Assembly (NCBI GenBank): GCA_017161665.1
Contig: JADFCT010000034.1
Span: 1 to 16,057 of the forward strand
DNA: 16,057 bases
Direction: 5' to 3'
Source: Candidatus Sumerlaeota bacterium
Lineage (GTDB): Bacteria; Sumerlaeota; Sumerlaeia; JADFCT01
Both the position numbers and the translations under genes were made by a program. Of this stretch, positions 6,795 to 13,695 are shown piece by piece. A model generated the notes under the pieces. That model made no database searches, was not told the origin of the DNA, and was given only the letters and a program-made list of their open reading frames with translations. Position 1 is the stretch's first letter; every line of letters begins with the position of its first letter.

Positions 6795-8471
6795 GTGATT
6801 TTTCGGCATAGAAGTGACATGACTGTTCGGAATCGTTTTGACAAGCAAAAATGGGGAAGGCGTTTTCAGGCTTTTGCTCTGGCCCTGTCAGCGGCGGTGT
6901 TTGCTGTGGCATGTGGCGGGGACCGTTGGCTCACACGCGCCGAAGAAGGACGGGTGGTCTATAATCTGGCGACGGAGCCGGAGACGCTGGATCCGGCCAA
7001 GGCCACCGGATTGCCGGAATCGGAAGTGTGTATGCAGGTTCTGGAAAATCTGGTGGCCTTGGATGAACACCTGCGGATTGTTCCGCGGATGGCGGAGCGA
7101 TGGACCCTTTCGGAAGACCGAAGGACGTATACTTTTTTCCTGCGCCAGGCGGAATGGTCTGACGGCAAACCGGTGACGGCCCATGACTTTGTGTATGAAT
7201 GGCGGCGGGTGCTGGCGCCGGAGACCGCGTCGGAATATGCCCAGCTGCTGTATTATATTCAGGGGGGGTATGAATACAACACCGGTGAATCCAAAGTTCC
7301 TGAGTCCGTGGGGGTGAAGGCGCTGGATGATCACACGTTGGAGGTCCGCCTGGTTCGTCCAACCCCCTATTTTTTGTCCATGGTGTCCCATCGGATTTTC
7401 TCGCCTTTCCGTCCCGAAACGGTGGCGGCCGGTCCGCGTGAATGGCGTCAGCGTCCCGAATCGTATCTGTCCTGCGGGCCTTTCCGCATCGCGGCGTGGC
7501 GGAGTCACAGCCACATCATTCTGCGAAAGAATCCGACTTACTATGACGCGGCCGTGGTTCGGCTCAACGAGGTTCGGATGATCATGCTGGAAAAGGAGTC
7601 GTCGGCGCTTGCGGCTTATGAGAGTGGTCAACTCGATTCCATGCGCCGGCCGCCCAACAGCGCCATGGACCGAATGCGCCGCGCCGGCCAGATTCAGTTT
7701 GCGCCCCATGTGGCGACGTACTTTGCCAACTTCAATTGCGAACGGCCGCCCTTTGATAATCCTCTGGTTCGGCGCGCTTTTGCTCTGGCCATTGACCGCG
7801 AAATTATCACGCGTTATTTGTCACGGGCAGGGGAGAAACCCGCCACGGCGTTTGTACCCTATGGGATTGCGGATGCGGAAGCGGAGAGCGATTTCCGCTC
7901 CGTCGGGGGGGATCTGATTCCGCCGACAGCGCCCGAGGAAGCCCGACGGCTTCTGGCAGAGGCGGGGTATCCCGATGGCGACGGGCTACCGGAGATCACT
8001 TATATCTATAACACCAAGGAAATCCATGCCGAGATTGCGGCCGAACTTCAGCAGCGTTGGAAAAAGAACCTGGGGGTCGAGGTGCGGCTGGCGAATATGG
8101 AATGGAAGGTGTTTCTGAGGACCAAGCGTGACGGCGACTTCCAGATCGCCCGTGGCGCCTGGGTGGGCGACTATCCGGATCCGACGACCTTTCTGGAGTG
8201 TTACATGAGCGAATCGGGCAACAATATGTCCCATTGGAAGAATGCGACATACGATGCCCTGATTGAAGAAGCGAATCGGATGGACGACCCGGTGGAGCGC
8301 ATGGCGTGTTTCCATCGGGCCGAAGCCCTGATGATGGAGGCGATGCCGCTGGCGCCGATTTATTTTTATACGGAACCCTATATTCAGCGTCCGGCCCTCC
8401 ATGGTGTGATGCGCAACTCCGTGGGCGATTTATCTTTTCGGGACGCCTGGTGGGAAACAGGGTCCCCATAA
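6795..8471 (+). CDS. OppA/DppA-like ABC transporter substrate-binding lipoprotein (SBP_bac_5)
   Basis: This is a 558-residue extracytoplasmic solute-binding protein of the peptide/oligosaccharide cluster. I use the GTG at 6795 because GGAGG sits 5 nt upstream; an ATG at 6819 with a weaker GAAG is a real alternative and leaves the signal peptide whole. The export signal ends in the lipobox-like AVAC with Cys40, so it is probably a lipoprotein. Family features follow in order: EPETLDPAKATG (61-72), WSDGKPVTAHDF (121-132), NFNCERPPFDNPLVRRAFAL in the middle, and GDYPDPTTFL (from about 458) near the ligand cleft. The length is normal for the family. It starts 22 nt after the SGNH gene, so it is very probably in the same transcript. 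No permease or ATPase gene is in the window. Members of this family bind oligopeptides, but some bind oligosaccharides. Beside a fucosidase an oligosaccharide ligand is attractive but unproven. Confidence 0.9.
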   Translation: MIFRHRSDMTVRNRFDKQKWGRRFQAFALALSAAVFAVACGGDRWLTRAEEGRVVYNLATEPETLDPAKATGLPESEVCMQVLENLVALDEHLRIVPRMAERWTLSEDRRTYTFFLRQAEWSDGKPVTAHDFVYEWRRVLAPETASEYAQLLYYIQGGYEYNTGESKVPESVGVKALDDHTLEVRLVRPTPYFLSMVSHRIFSPFRPETVAAGPREWRQRPESYLSCGPFRIAAWRSHSHIILRKNPTYYDAAVVRLNEVRMIMLEKESSALAAYESGQLDSMRRPPNSAMDRMRRAGQIQFAPHVATYFANFNCERPPFDNPLVRRAFALAIDREIITRYLSRAGEKPATAFVPYGIADAEAESDFRSVGGDLIPPTAPEEARRLLAEAGYPDGDGLPEITYIYNTKEIHAEIAAELQQRWKKNLGVEVRLANMEWKVFLRTKRDGDFQIARGAWVGDYPDPTTFLECYMSESGNNMSHWKNATYDALIEEANRMDDPVERMACFHRAEALMMEAMPLAPIYFYTEPYIQRPALHGVMRNSVGDLSFRDAWWETGSP

Positions 8472-8501
8472 AATCTTACGAATTCTGCTGCGAGACATTT
8501 C

Positions 8502-9125
8502 ATGAACCTTATTCCTGACATCTGGCGTTCAACCAGTCAGCTCAAGGCCCCCATCGACTTTGCCGAATGGTTCGGCAACGCCAATCCCATTCAGATTGAG
8601 ATTGGGTGCGGCAAAGGCGCGTTCCTGGCGGCGGTGGGCGAACGGCGGCCGGACTTGAACTTCGTGGGGTTGGAGTACTTCGGAAAGTATTTGAGAAAGA
8701 CACGACAGAAAATTGAAAAACGCGGATTGACCAACGTGCGTCTCCTGCACGGCGATATGGTCTATCTGCTCCTCAACCATGTGCCCGACCAATCCGTGAG
8801 CGTCTATCATATTTACTTTCCCGATCCGTGGCCCAAGCGACGCCATGCCAAGCGCCGGATGGTTCGCGAGGCCAGTGTCGCCCAATTCGCTCGAACGCTG
8901 CGGCCCGAGGGTTTCGTGGATGTCAAGACCGACCTGCCCGTGAATTTCACGCGCATTCGCCGGGCCATCAACGACACGGGGCTGTTTCGTCAGGAATTCA
9001 TTCGTGTGTGGTCTTCCGATACGATGCCGGAAGACAATGTGCCGACGAATTTTGAAATTAAATATCGCGCCATTGGCAAGGAAACCTTCCATGGCCGTTG
9101 GCGTCTGGCGACGGCCTGTCCATAG
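8502..9125 (+). CDS. trmB: tRNA (guanine-N7-)-methyltransferase TrmB
   Basis: This 207-residue, cytoplasmic, SAM-dependent methyltransferase makes m7G46 in the variable loop of tRNAs. The SAM site is EIGCGKG (33-39). The acidic end of beta 2 lies in GLEYF (56-60), and GDM (84-86) follows. The family signature is YFPDPWPKRRHAKRR (105-119), with VKTDLP (141-146) after it and the typical C-terminal TNFEIKYRAIGKETFHGRW (182-200). The length is slightly below the usual 210-240, with a short N-terminus. The ATG at 8502 has only a weak upstream GAG. It begins 30 nt after the binding-protein gene on the same strand with no terminator between, so it may be read through from the fucosidase operon, which is odd company for a housekeeping gene. 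It converges on the GTPase gene with 39 nt between the two stops. Confidence 0.95.
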   Translation: MNLIPDIWRSTSQLKAPIDFAEWFGNANPIQIEIGCGKGAFLAAVGERRPDLNFVGLEYFGKYLRKTRQKIEKRGLTNVRLLHGDMVYLLLNHVPDQSVSVYHIYFPDPWPKRRHAKRRMVREASVAQFARTLRPEGFVDVKTDLPVNFTRIRRAINDTGLFRQEFIRVWSSDTMPEDNVPTNFEIKYRAIGKETFHGRWRLATACP

Positions 9126-9164
9126 GTGGTTCCTTTTGAGAAAGTTCAGACGGGGTCTGGACAA

Positions 9165-10286
9165 TCAGAATTTGGGTCCGGTTCCCTCGGGAGTGACGAG
9201 GTATTCCAACCGTCCGCGGATGCGCAGGTATATTTTTGGGAACTTGCCTTCCTTGACCCATACAAAGGATTGATAGCCTTTGCCTACCGGTTGCGCTTCA
9301 CAGAAGGATGACATGGAAGCGGCGCCTTCCGAGGTTTTCCGGTTTTCGCGGTTGAAGAAACGCATGGTGGTCTGGATGTTGACGCCAATGATCCACCAGA
9401 CTTTAATTTTGGCAGTGAGGTTGAAGGTCGGCTGGGGCCGGGTGGGATCGCCCGCTGGCGCAAACTCCAGAAAACCGCCGCCGATCCGTTTGTTGCGCCA
9501 ATAGACATCGCACCGCTGTTTGATGGGAATGGGTTGCGAGCCGCCGGATGCCGAGGCGCTTTGCGGCCCGCGCGCCGCGACCGCTGGAGCCGCCTGTCGG
9601 GCGTGAGCCGTTGCGGCGGGTTTCGCCGCTCGGGCGGCCATTTGTTGCTGCAATTTGGAGGGTTCACTTGAGGCGCCGCCCCCCGAGGCGGGCCCGCGTT
9701 CGGCGGAGTTTCGAATTTTGCCGAGAACCAGTCCGGCCACCCGCTTCAGGGTTTCCTTGACGTTTGTCCCGTCCAGGGCGATCGCTTCCAGCGAGGGGAC
9801 GCCATTGGGATTGAGGGTCGCCTCCAGTTCTTCCAGGGGCAGCGCGTTGGGCAGATCGCGCTTGTTGTATTGGATGACGATGGGAATATCGTTGGGATCA
9901 ATGCCGTGTTCCTGGAGATTTTCGATCATGTTGTCCCAGGAATAGCGGTTTTCTTCTATTTTATCGCTCGCCGAATCGACCACAAACACGATGCCGTCCG
10001 CGCCGCGCAGGACGACTTTTCGCGTGGCATTGTAAAAGACCTGTCCGGGAACAGTATAAATTTGGAATTTGGTATGAAAGCCTTTGACCTCGCCCAAGTC
10101 CACGGGGAGGAAGTCAAAAAACAGGGTCCGATCCTGTTCCGTCGCCACAGAAACCAGTTCGCCCCGATTCTTATTGGGAAGGCCTTCATGGATCTTGATC
10201 AGATTCGTGGTCTTGCCACACAAACCGGGCCCGTAGTAGACAATCTTGCAGGATATTTCTTTAAAGGCATAGTTTACTGTCGCCAT
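9165..10286 (-). CDS. MglA-type small GTPase with long C-terminal extension
   Basis: The protein has 373 residues from the ATG at 10286, which follows GGAG by 6 nt; an in-frame GTG at 10310 has no RBS. Residues 1-192 are an MglA-like GTPase of the bacterial Ras-like group that sets cell polarity and directs gliding or type IV pilus motility. The P-loop is GPGLCGKT (19-26), switch I lies around TEQDRTLFFDF (49-59), the G3 motif is TVPGQ (78-82) with Gln82 and with Thr in place of the usual Ras Asp, and G4 is NKRD (141-144). This numbering matches Myxococcus MglA (Gly21, Thr78, Gln82), which supports the start. Residues 193-250 are an Ala/Pro/Ser/Gly-rich linker. Residues 251-373 form a separate Trp/Phe-rich, apparently beta-rich domain that I do not recognise (CDVYWRNKRIGGG, KVWWIIGVNIQTT, YLRIRGRLEYL). 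Classical MglA is about 195 residues and has no such extension. No MglB/roadblock gene is in the window. Confidence 0.9.
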   Translation of the reverse strand: MATVNYAFKEISCKIVYYGPGLCGKTTNLIKIHEGLPNKNRGELVSVATEQDRTLFFDFLPVDLGEVKGFHTKFQIYTVPGQVFYNATRKVVLRGADGIVFVVDSASDKIEENRYSWDNMIENLQEHGIDPNDIPIVIQYNKRDLPNALPLEELEATLNPNGVPSLEAIALDGTNVKETLKRVAGLVLGKIRNSAERGPASGGGASSEPSKLQQQMAARAAKPAATAHARQAAPAVAARGPQSASASGGSQPIPIKQRCDVYWRNKRIGGGFLEFAPAGDPTRPQPTFNLTAKIKVWWIIGVNIQTTMRFFNRENRKTSEGAASMSSFCEAQPVGKGYQSFVWVKEGKFPKIYLRIRGRLEYLVTPEGTGPKF

Positions 10287-10420
10287 TCGCCACTCCGCCC
10301 GCAGGGACACGTCTCAAGTTCTGCGTGTCCTCCACTTCAATAGTCTGTTATTAGCCTATGAGATTTTAATTTTGCCTTTCCGACGGCGCGGTGGGCAAGG
10401 AGGAAATTACCGAACCCTGG

Positions 10421-10449
10421 AAAAACCTTGCGCCTCTGTCGCGGGCGCA
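10421..10449 (-). terminator. Possible weak intrinsic terminator after the PIN-PhoH gene
   Basis: On the minus strand a 6-bp stem (TGCGCC at 10449-10444 with GGCGCA at 10434-10429, loop 9 nt) is followed by AGG and then TTTTT (complement of 10421-10425). It starts 22 nt past the PIN-PhoH stop. The stem is short and the T run is three bases off the stem, so it may only attenuate reading into the GTPase gene. The rest of the 184-nt gap 10287-10470 holds AT-rich sequence but no promoter I would defend. Confidence 0.35.
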
Positions 10450-10470
10450 GTCCCTGGCGCCGGAATCATG

Positions 10471-11796
10471 CTACAGCAGGTCACTGGCCAATTCCGCCAG
10501 TTCACTACGCTCACTTCGTGTCAGGTTGATGTGCGCATAGAGTTTCTGGCCTTGCATTTTTTCAATCAGAACGCTCAATCCATTGGAATGGACATCCAGG
10601 TAGGGGTGATCGATCTGAAAGATGTCGCCGGTGAGGACGATTTTTGTATTTTCTCCGGCCCGGGTGATAATGGTTTTGACTTCATGGGGCGTGAGGTTTT
10701 GCGCTTCATCAACAATAAAAAAGATTTTCACAAGACTGCGTCCCCGGATATAGGCCAGCGGAGCGATAATCAGTTTGTTTTGCTCCAGGAATCGATCGAT
10801 CTGGTGCTGGCTCGTTTGGGATTCGGTCATCTTCAGCACCCCGAGGTTGTCGAAGATGGGTTGCATGTATGGTTCGAGTTTCGAGGAGATGTCGCCGGGC
10901 AGATAGCCGATGTCTTTGTTACTCAGCGGAACGACGGGTCGGGCCATGAGGATCTGGCGATAGTTCCGCCGCCGCTGAAGCGCGGCGGCCAGCGCCAGCA
11001 GGGTTTTGCCCGTTCCAGCCTTTCCGGTAAGCGTGACCAGTTTGATCTGGTCGTTGAGCAAGGCGTTCAGGGCGAAGGTCTGCTCGGCATTGCGGGGGGT
11101 GATGCCGTAGGCGACGTTTTTGTCCACCCGCTTGATTTTATTCTCCCATGGGTCATAGCAGGCCAAAACGGACGCGGAATCGTTCCGCAGAATCATGTGT
11201 TCATGGGGGCGGAGGGGAGGATCCATCTTCAGTTCTTCCGCCGGGAACTCAAAGGGACTGTCGTACAAGACGGCGATCTGGTCCGGATCGGCCGCTTCGA
11301 CGGTCCGGTATCCGGTGTATAGCCGTGAGATGTCTTTGACGTGGTCCGTGGTGTAATCCTGAGCCACCAGCCCGACCGACTTGGCCTTGATGCGCAGGTT
11401 GACATCCTTGGACACCAGGATGACCGTCTGTGATTGTTTTTGTTTGGAGAGCCGATAGGCGATATTCAGAATCCGATGATCCGCCTTGCCCTGATCAAAG
11501 TTCAGAATCAGATCCGGATGACATTCCTCTTCGAGGCGGACGGAGATTTTTCCCAGTTTCGGTCCGATTGGGATACCACCATTAAAGAGGTTGTCTCCGC
11601 TGAGGGAGTCCAAAACACGCAGGAATTCGCGCGCATGATAGTTCAGGGATTCATTGCCCTTCTTGAAGCGATCGAGTTCTTCGAGAGCGGAGATAGGGAT
11701 GACAATGTTGTTTTCCTGAAATTGGTAGATACAGGAGCTGTCGTGAAGAATGACATTGGTGTCGAGGACGAAGAGTTTCTTTCTGGAGCGAGGCAT
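10471..11796 (-). CDS. PIN-PhoH family protein (PIN nuclease domain fused to PhoH-type ATPase)
   Basis: The product is a 441-residue cytoplasmic protein of the YlaK/PhoH2 type, a fusion of a PIN RNase-like domain with an RNA-helicase-like P-loop ATPase. The ATG at 11796 follows AGAGGAG by 5 nt. The PIN domain (about 6-150) has FVLDTNVILHD with Asp12, SALEELDRFK with Glu40, Asp106 in KADHRI and Asp131 in VSKDVNL, so its metal-binding acidic set looks complete. The PhoH domain (about 225-441) has Walker A GKAGTGKT (258-265), ARPVVP, GYLPGD (297-302), Walker B FIVDEAQN (360-367) and TGDIFQID (389-396). Homologues are linked to RNA processing or decay; a mycobacterial member was described as a sequence-specific RNase/helicase. 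The cellular target here cannot be inferred. It stands upstream of the GTPase gene on the same strand, about 184 nt away. Confidence 0.93.
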   Translation of the reverse strand: MPRSRKKLFVLDTNVILHDSSCIYQFQENNIVIPISALEELDRFKKGNESLNYHAREFLRVLDSLSGDNLFNGGIPIGPKLGKISVRLEEECHPDLILNFDQGKADHRILNIAYRLSKQKQSQTVILVSKDVNLRIKAKSVGLVAQDYTTDHVKDISRLYTGYRTVEAADPDQIAVLYDSPFEFPAEELKMDPPLRPHEHMILRNDSASVLACYDPWENKIKRVDKNVAYGITPRNAEQTFALNALLNDQIKLVTLTGKAGTGKTLLALAAALQRRRNYRQILMARPVVPLSNKDIGYLPGDISSKLEPYMQPIFDNLGVLKMTESQTSQHQIDRFLEQNKLIIAPLAYIRGRSLVKIFFIVDEAQNLTPHEVKTIITRAGENTKIVLTGDIFQIDHPYLDVHSNGLSVLIEKMQGQKLYAHINLTRSERSELAELASDLL

Positions 11797-11871
11797 AGCG
11801 ACTCCTCTGAAGGATGGGGAAAAACGGCGGAAAGAAATGCTTGAGCCGGAATCCCTTCCAAATGTTTATGA

Positions 11872-11901
11872 ATAATTGCCCAACGGCTTCTCCCATTTCA
11901 A
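11872..11901 (-). promoter_or_regulatory. Candidate sigma70-type promoter for the PIN-PhoH gene
   Basis: On the minus strand TTGAAA (11901-11896) is 18 nt from AATTAT (11877-11872). The -35 matches the consensus at five of six bases and the -10 at four. It would start transcription near 11864 and give a leader of roughly 68 nt before the ATG at 11796. An A/T tract at 11914-11930 lies upstream, at roughly -49 to -65, where it could act as an UP-like element. Confidence 0.4.
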
Positions 11902-11913
11902 GTCAGGATCAGA

Positions 11914-11930
11914 TTTTTTTATCAAAAAAA
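11914..11930. repeat. T7-ATC-A7 palindromic A/T tract in the divergent promoter region
   Basis: Seven T, then ATC, then seven A form a near-perfect AT palindrome between the two divergent promoters. It has no GC stem, so it is not a normal terminator. Possible roles are a bent or easily melted segment, or an upstream activating element for the PIN-PhoH promoter. No function is demonstrated. Confidence 0.5.
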
Positions 11931-11966
11931 CGTGACGAGACCTGACGGATGGGTCGGGTTGATTCT

Positions 11967-11983
11967 TTCGATCTTGTATCGAA
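11967..11983. promoter_or_regulatory. Candidate operator for the DeoR-family regulator (TTCGAT-N5-ATCGAA dyad)
   Basis: TTCGAT (11967-11972) and ATCGAA (11978-11983) form a perfect 6-bp dyad with a 5-nt spacer. Its distal edge lies 17 nt upstream of the candidate -35 of the deoR-type gene. A third copy of the half-site, ATCGAAA, lies at 12038-12044, just after the predicted transcription start. TTCG/CGAA half-sites are typical of DeoR/GlpR-type operators. Autoregulation by the adjacent regulator, possibly through looping or cooperative binding, is an inference. Confidence 0.4.
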
Positions 11984-11999
11984 TTCAGTAGAATTAGCC

Positions 12000-12029
12000 T
12001 TGACCCGAAAAATCAACATCAAATATATA
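12000..12029 (+). promoter_or_regulatory. Candidate sigma70-type promoter of the DeoR-regulator operon
   Basis: TTGACC (12000-12005) is 18 nt from TATATA (12024-12029). This is a good match at -35 and a fair one at -10, set in locally AT-rich DNA. The predicted start is near 12036, about 30 nt before the ATG at 12067. A half-site ATCGAAA overlaps the initially transcribed region, a sensible place for a repressor. Confidence 0.5.
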
Positions 12030-12066
12030 AAAAGCAAATCGAAACCGAATGGAAAGAATTTGAGCC

Positions 12067-12822
12067 ATGTTGGGGAATTTGACGGAAAGAGAAAAAGAGT
12101 TGCTGCGGATTCTGTCTGAAGAAGGGGATCGGTCTTTGGCGGATATCAGCAATGAATTGTCTGTTTCGACCGTGACATTGCGCAATGATTTGAACCGACT
12201 GGCGGAGCGAGGATTTATTATTCGGACGCGTGGCGGTGGATCGCCCGCCTTTCATCCCAGTATCCTGACCCGTCAGGGCTTGCGGAAAGAAGAAAAAACA
12301 CGCATCGCCAAGGCGGCGGCGGAGATGATCGACGATGGTGACCGGATTATGATATCCACCGGCACGACGACGGCTCAGATTGCCCGGTATCTGTTGGGCA
12401 AGCGGGATGTGCATATTGTGACAAATTCCACGCTGATTTTGCCCTTTGCCCGGATGAATCCCGCGCTGCGCGTGACGCTGGTGGGCGGCGAGTTTCGGCC
12501 GTCGGCGGAAGCGTTATTGGGGCCCATGGGGCTGAAAGCGCTCAAAGGCTTTCATGTGACGAAGGCGTTTTTCGGCGCCGATGGCTTTTCGCTGGATGCG
12601 GGGTTGACGGCCGATTATCTGGAGATGGCCGAAGTGGTTCGCCAGATGGTCGATCAGGCGGAGAAAAAGATTGTGGTGACGGATTCATCCAAGTATGGGA
12701 AGCGGGGCTTCGCCTACATGGTTCCATTGGAGCAGATGGATTTATTGATAACGGATGACGGTTTGCCGGTCGCCGTTCGGAAGGCGCTGGAAGAAGGCGG
12801 CATTGAGGTGAAACTTGTTTAG
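12067..12822 (+). CDS. DeoR/GlpR-family transcriptional regulator
   Basis: This 251-residue protein has the standard two-part DeoR layout and length. The N-terminal winged helix-turn-helix (about 1-57) includes SLADISNELSVSTVTLRNDL (23-42) and ends in the wing IIRTRGGG (51-58). The C-terminal sensor has the sugar-phosphate isomerase-like pocket of the family: STGTTTAQIA (97-106), VTNST (118-122), LVGGEFR (138-144), GADGFSLDAGLT (170-181) and VTDSSKYG (204-211). Family members usually repress a sugar or polyol catabolic operon and release DNA on binding a phosphorylated intermediate. The ATG at 12067 follows GGAAAG by about 10 nt. It is the first gene of the plus-strand block and lies 38 nt before the first dehydrogenase, so it is probably autoregulated and a local regulator of the four genes after it. 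The ligand cannot be read from the sequence. Confidence 0.93.
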   Translation: MLGNLTEREKELLRILSEEGDRSLADISNELSVSTVTLRNDLNRLAERGFIIRTRGGGSPAFHPSILTRQGLRKEEKTRIAKAAAEMIDDGDRIMISTGTTTAQIARYLLGKRDVHIVTNSTLILPFARMNPALRVTLVGGEFRPSAEALLGPMGLKALKGFHVTKAFFGADGFSLDAGLTADYLEMAEVVRQMVDQAEKKIVVTDSSKYGKRGFAYMVPLEQMDLLITDDGLPVAVRKALEEGGIEVKLV

Positions 12823-12860
12823 TGGATACAGGTTAAAGGGAGCGATGGAAAGGAACCATT

Positions 12861-13643
12861 ATGGAATTTTCAGGCAAAACGGCTTTGATTACGGGCGCGG
12901 CGGGCGCCATCGGCAAAGGGGTGGCCGCTGATCTGGCCCGGCGTGGGGCTCGGATTTTTGTGACCGATTTGGATCCGGACGCGGTGACGGAGGCGGTCAG
13001 AGAACTGACCGAAGACGGCGCAGTGTGTGAGGGATTGGCTGCCAATGTGGTCGAGGAATCGCAGGTCCAGGCTGTCGTGGAGTCGGCGGCCCGTTTTTTC
13101 AGAGACTCGATTGACATCCTGATTAACGTGGCCGGGGTGGTGGGGCAGGGCAAGGTTGAAGAATTGACTGTGGAGGAATGGGACCGGGTGATGGCGGTGA
13201 ACTGCAAGGGATCGTTTCTGTTCGTCAAATATGTCGTTCCCTATATGAAGAAAAATCAGTATGGCAAGATTGTGAATTTTTCCTCCAAATCCGGCAAGAC
13301 CGGCTCGGCGCTGATGAGTCATTACTGCGCGGCCAAAGGCGCGATCATTTCATTTACGCAGGCGCTGGCCTATGAACTGGCCAGCTCAAATATCAATGTC
13401 AACTGTGTCTGTCCCGGCATTACGGAAGCGACCGGTGTCTGGAGTAATGTGTCCTCCGGGTATGTGCGGGAGATGGATATGCCCATGGACCAGATTGTCA
13501 AAAAGTTTACGTCCAAGGTGCCCCTGGGGCGTCTGGCGAAAATCGAAGATGTGGTGGCGGTCACGAATTTTCTGGCGTCTTCCGGCGCGGACTACATGAC
13601 GGGGCAGGCCATTAATATTACCGGCGGTCGCGAAATGCACTAA
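12861..13643 (+). CDS. Short-chain dehydrogenase/reductase (SDR), classical type
   Basis: A 260-residue NAD(P)-dependent oxidoreductase with a Rossmann fold. The cofactor motif is TGAAGAIG (11-18). Asp36 and Asp38 in FVTDLDPD at the end of beta 2 favour NAD(H). NVAG (89-92) replaces the common NNAG, and the catalytic residues are Asn114, Ser142, Tyr155 and Lys159 (YCAAK). The C-terminal INITGG (251-256) is typical of the family. AAGGAA lies 6 nt upstream of the ATG at 12861. Classical SDRs of this length oxidise secondary alcohols of sugars, polyols or hydroxy acids. Being second in an operon with a DeoR regulator, an aldolase and two more dehydrogenases suggests a step in sugar or polyol catabolism, but the exact substrate is unknown. 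Confidence 0.92.
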   Translation: MEFSGKTALITGAAGAIGKGVAADLARRGARIFVTDLDPDAVTEAVRELTEDGAVCEGLAANVVEESQVQAVVESAARFFRDSIDILINVAGVVGQGKVEELTVEEWDRVMAVNCKGSFLFVKYVVPYMKKNQYGKIVNFSSKSGKTGSALMSHYCAAKGAIISFTQALAYELASSNINVNCVCPGITEATGVWSNVSSGYVREMDMPMDQIVKKFTSKVPLGRLAKIEDVVAVTNFLASSGADYMTGQAINITGGREMH

Positions 13644-13695
13644 GGACGATTGCCGAATGAAAACTCAATGAACGGAAACTGAAAGGAACGGAACC

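Noticed and set aside
5888..6844. 318-codon minus-strand open frame opposite the SGNH hydrolase gene
   Set aside because: The plus strand encodes a complete SGNH protein with all four catalytic blocks; the minus-strand product has no motif or RBS.
9145..9161. Short hairpin (CAGAC-GGG-GTCTG core) between the convergent trmB and GTPase stops, considered as a terminator
   Set aside because: The stem is only about 5-7 bp, including a wobble pair, and neither strand has a T run after it.
10372..11322. 316-codon plus-strand open frame opposite the PIN-PhoH gene
   Set aside because: The minus strand carries intact PIN and Walker motifs across this stretch; the plus-strand frame is a shadow.
10471..11796. 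PIN-PhoH gene as the toxin of a toxin-antitoxin pair, as described for some mycobacterial PhoH2 loci
   Set aside because: No small antitoxin gene lies immediately upstream; the upstream region is a 270-bp divergent gap with promoters, and the product is of a widespread housekeeping-like type.
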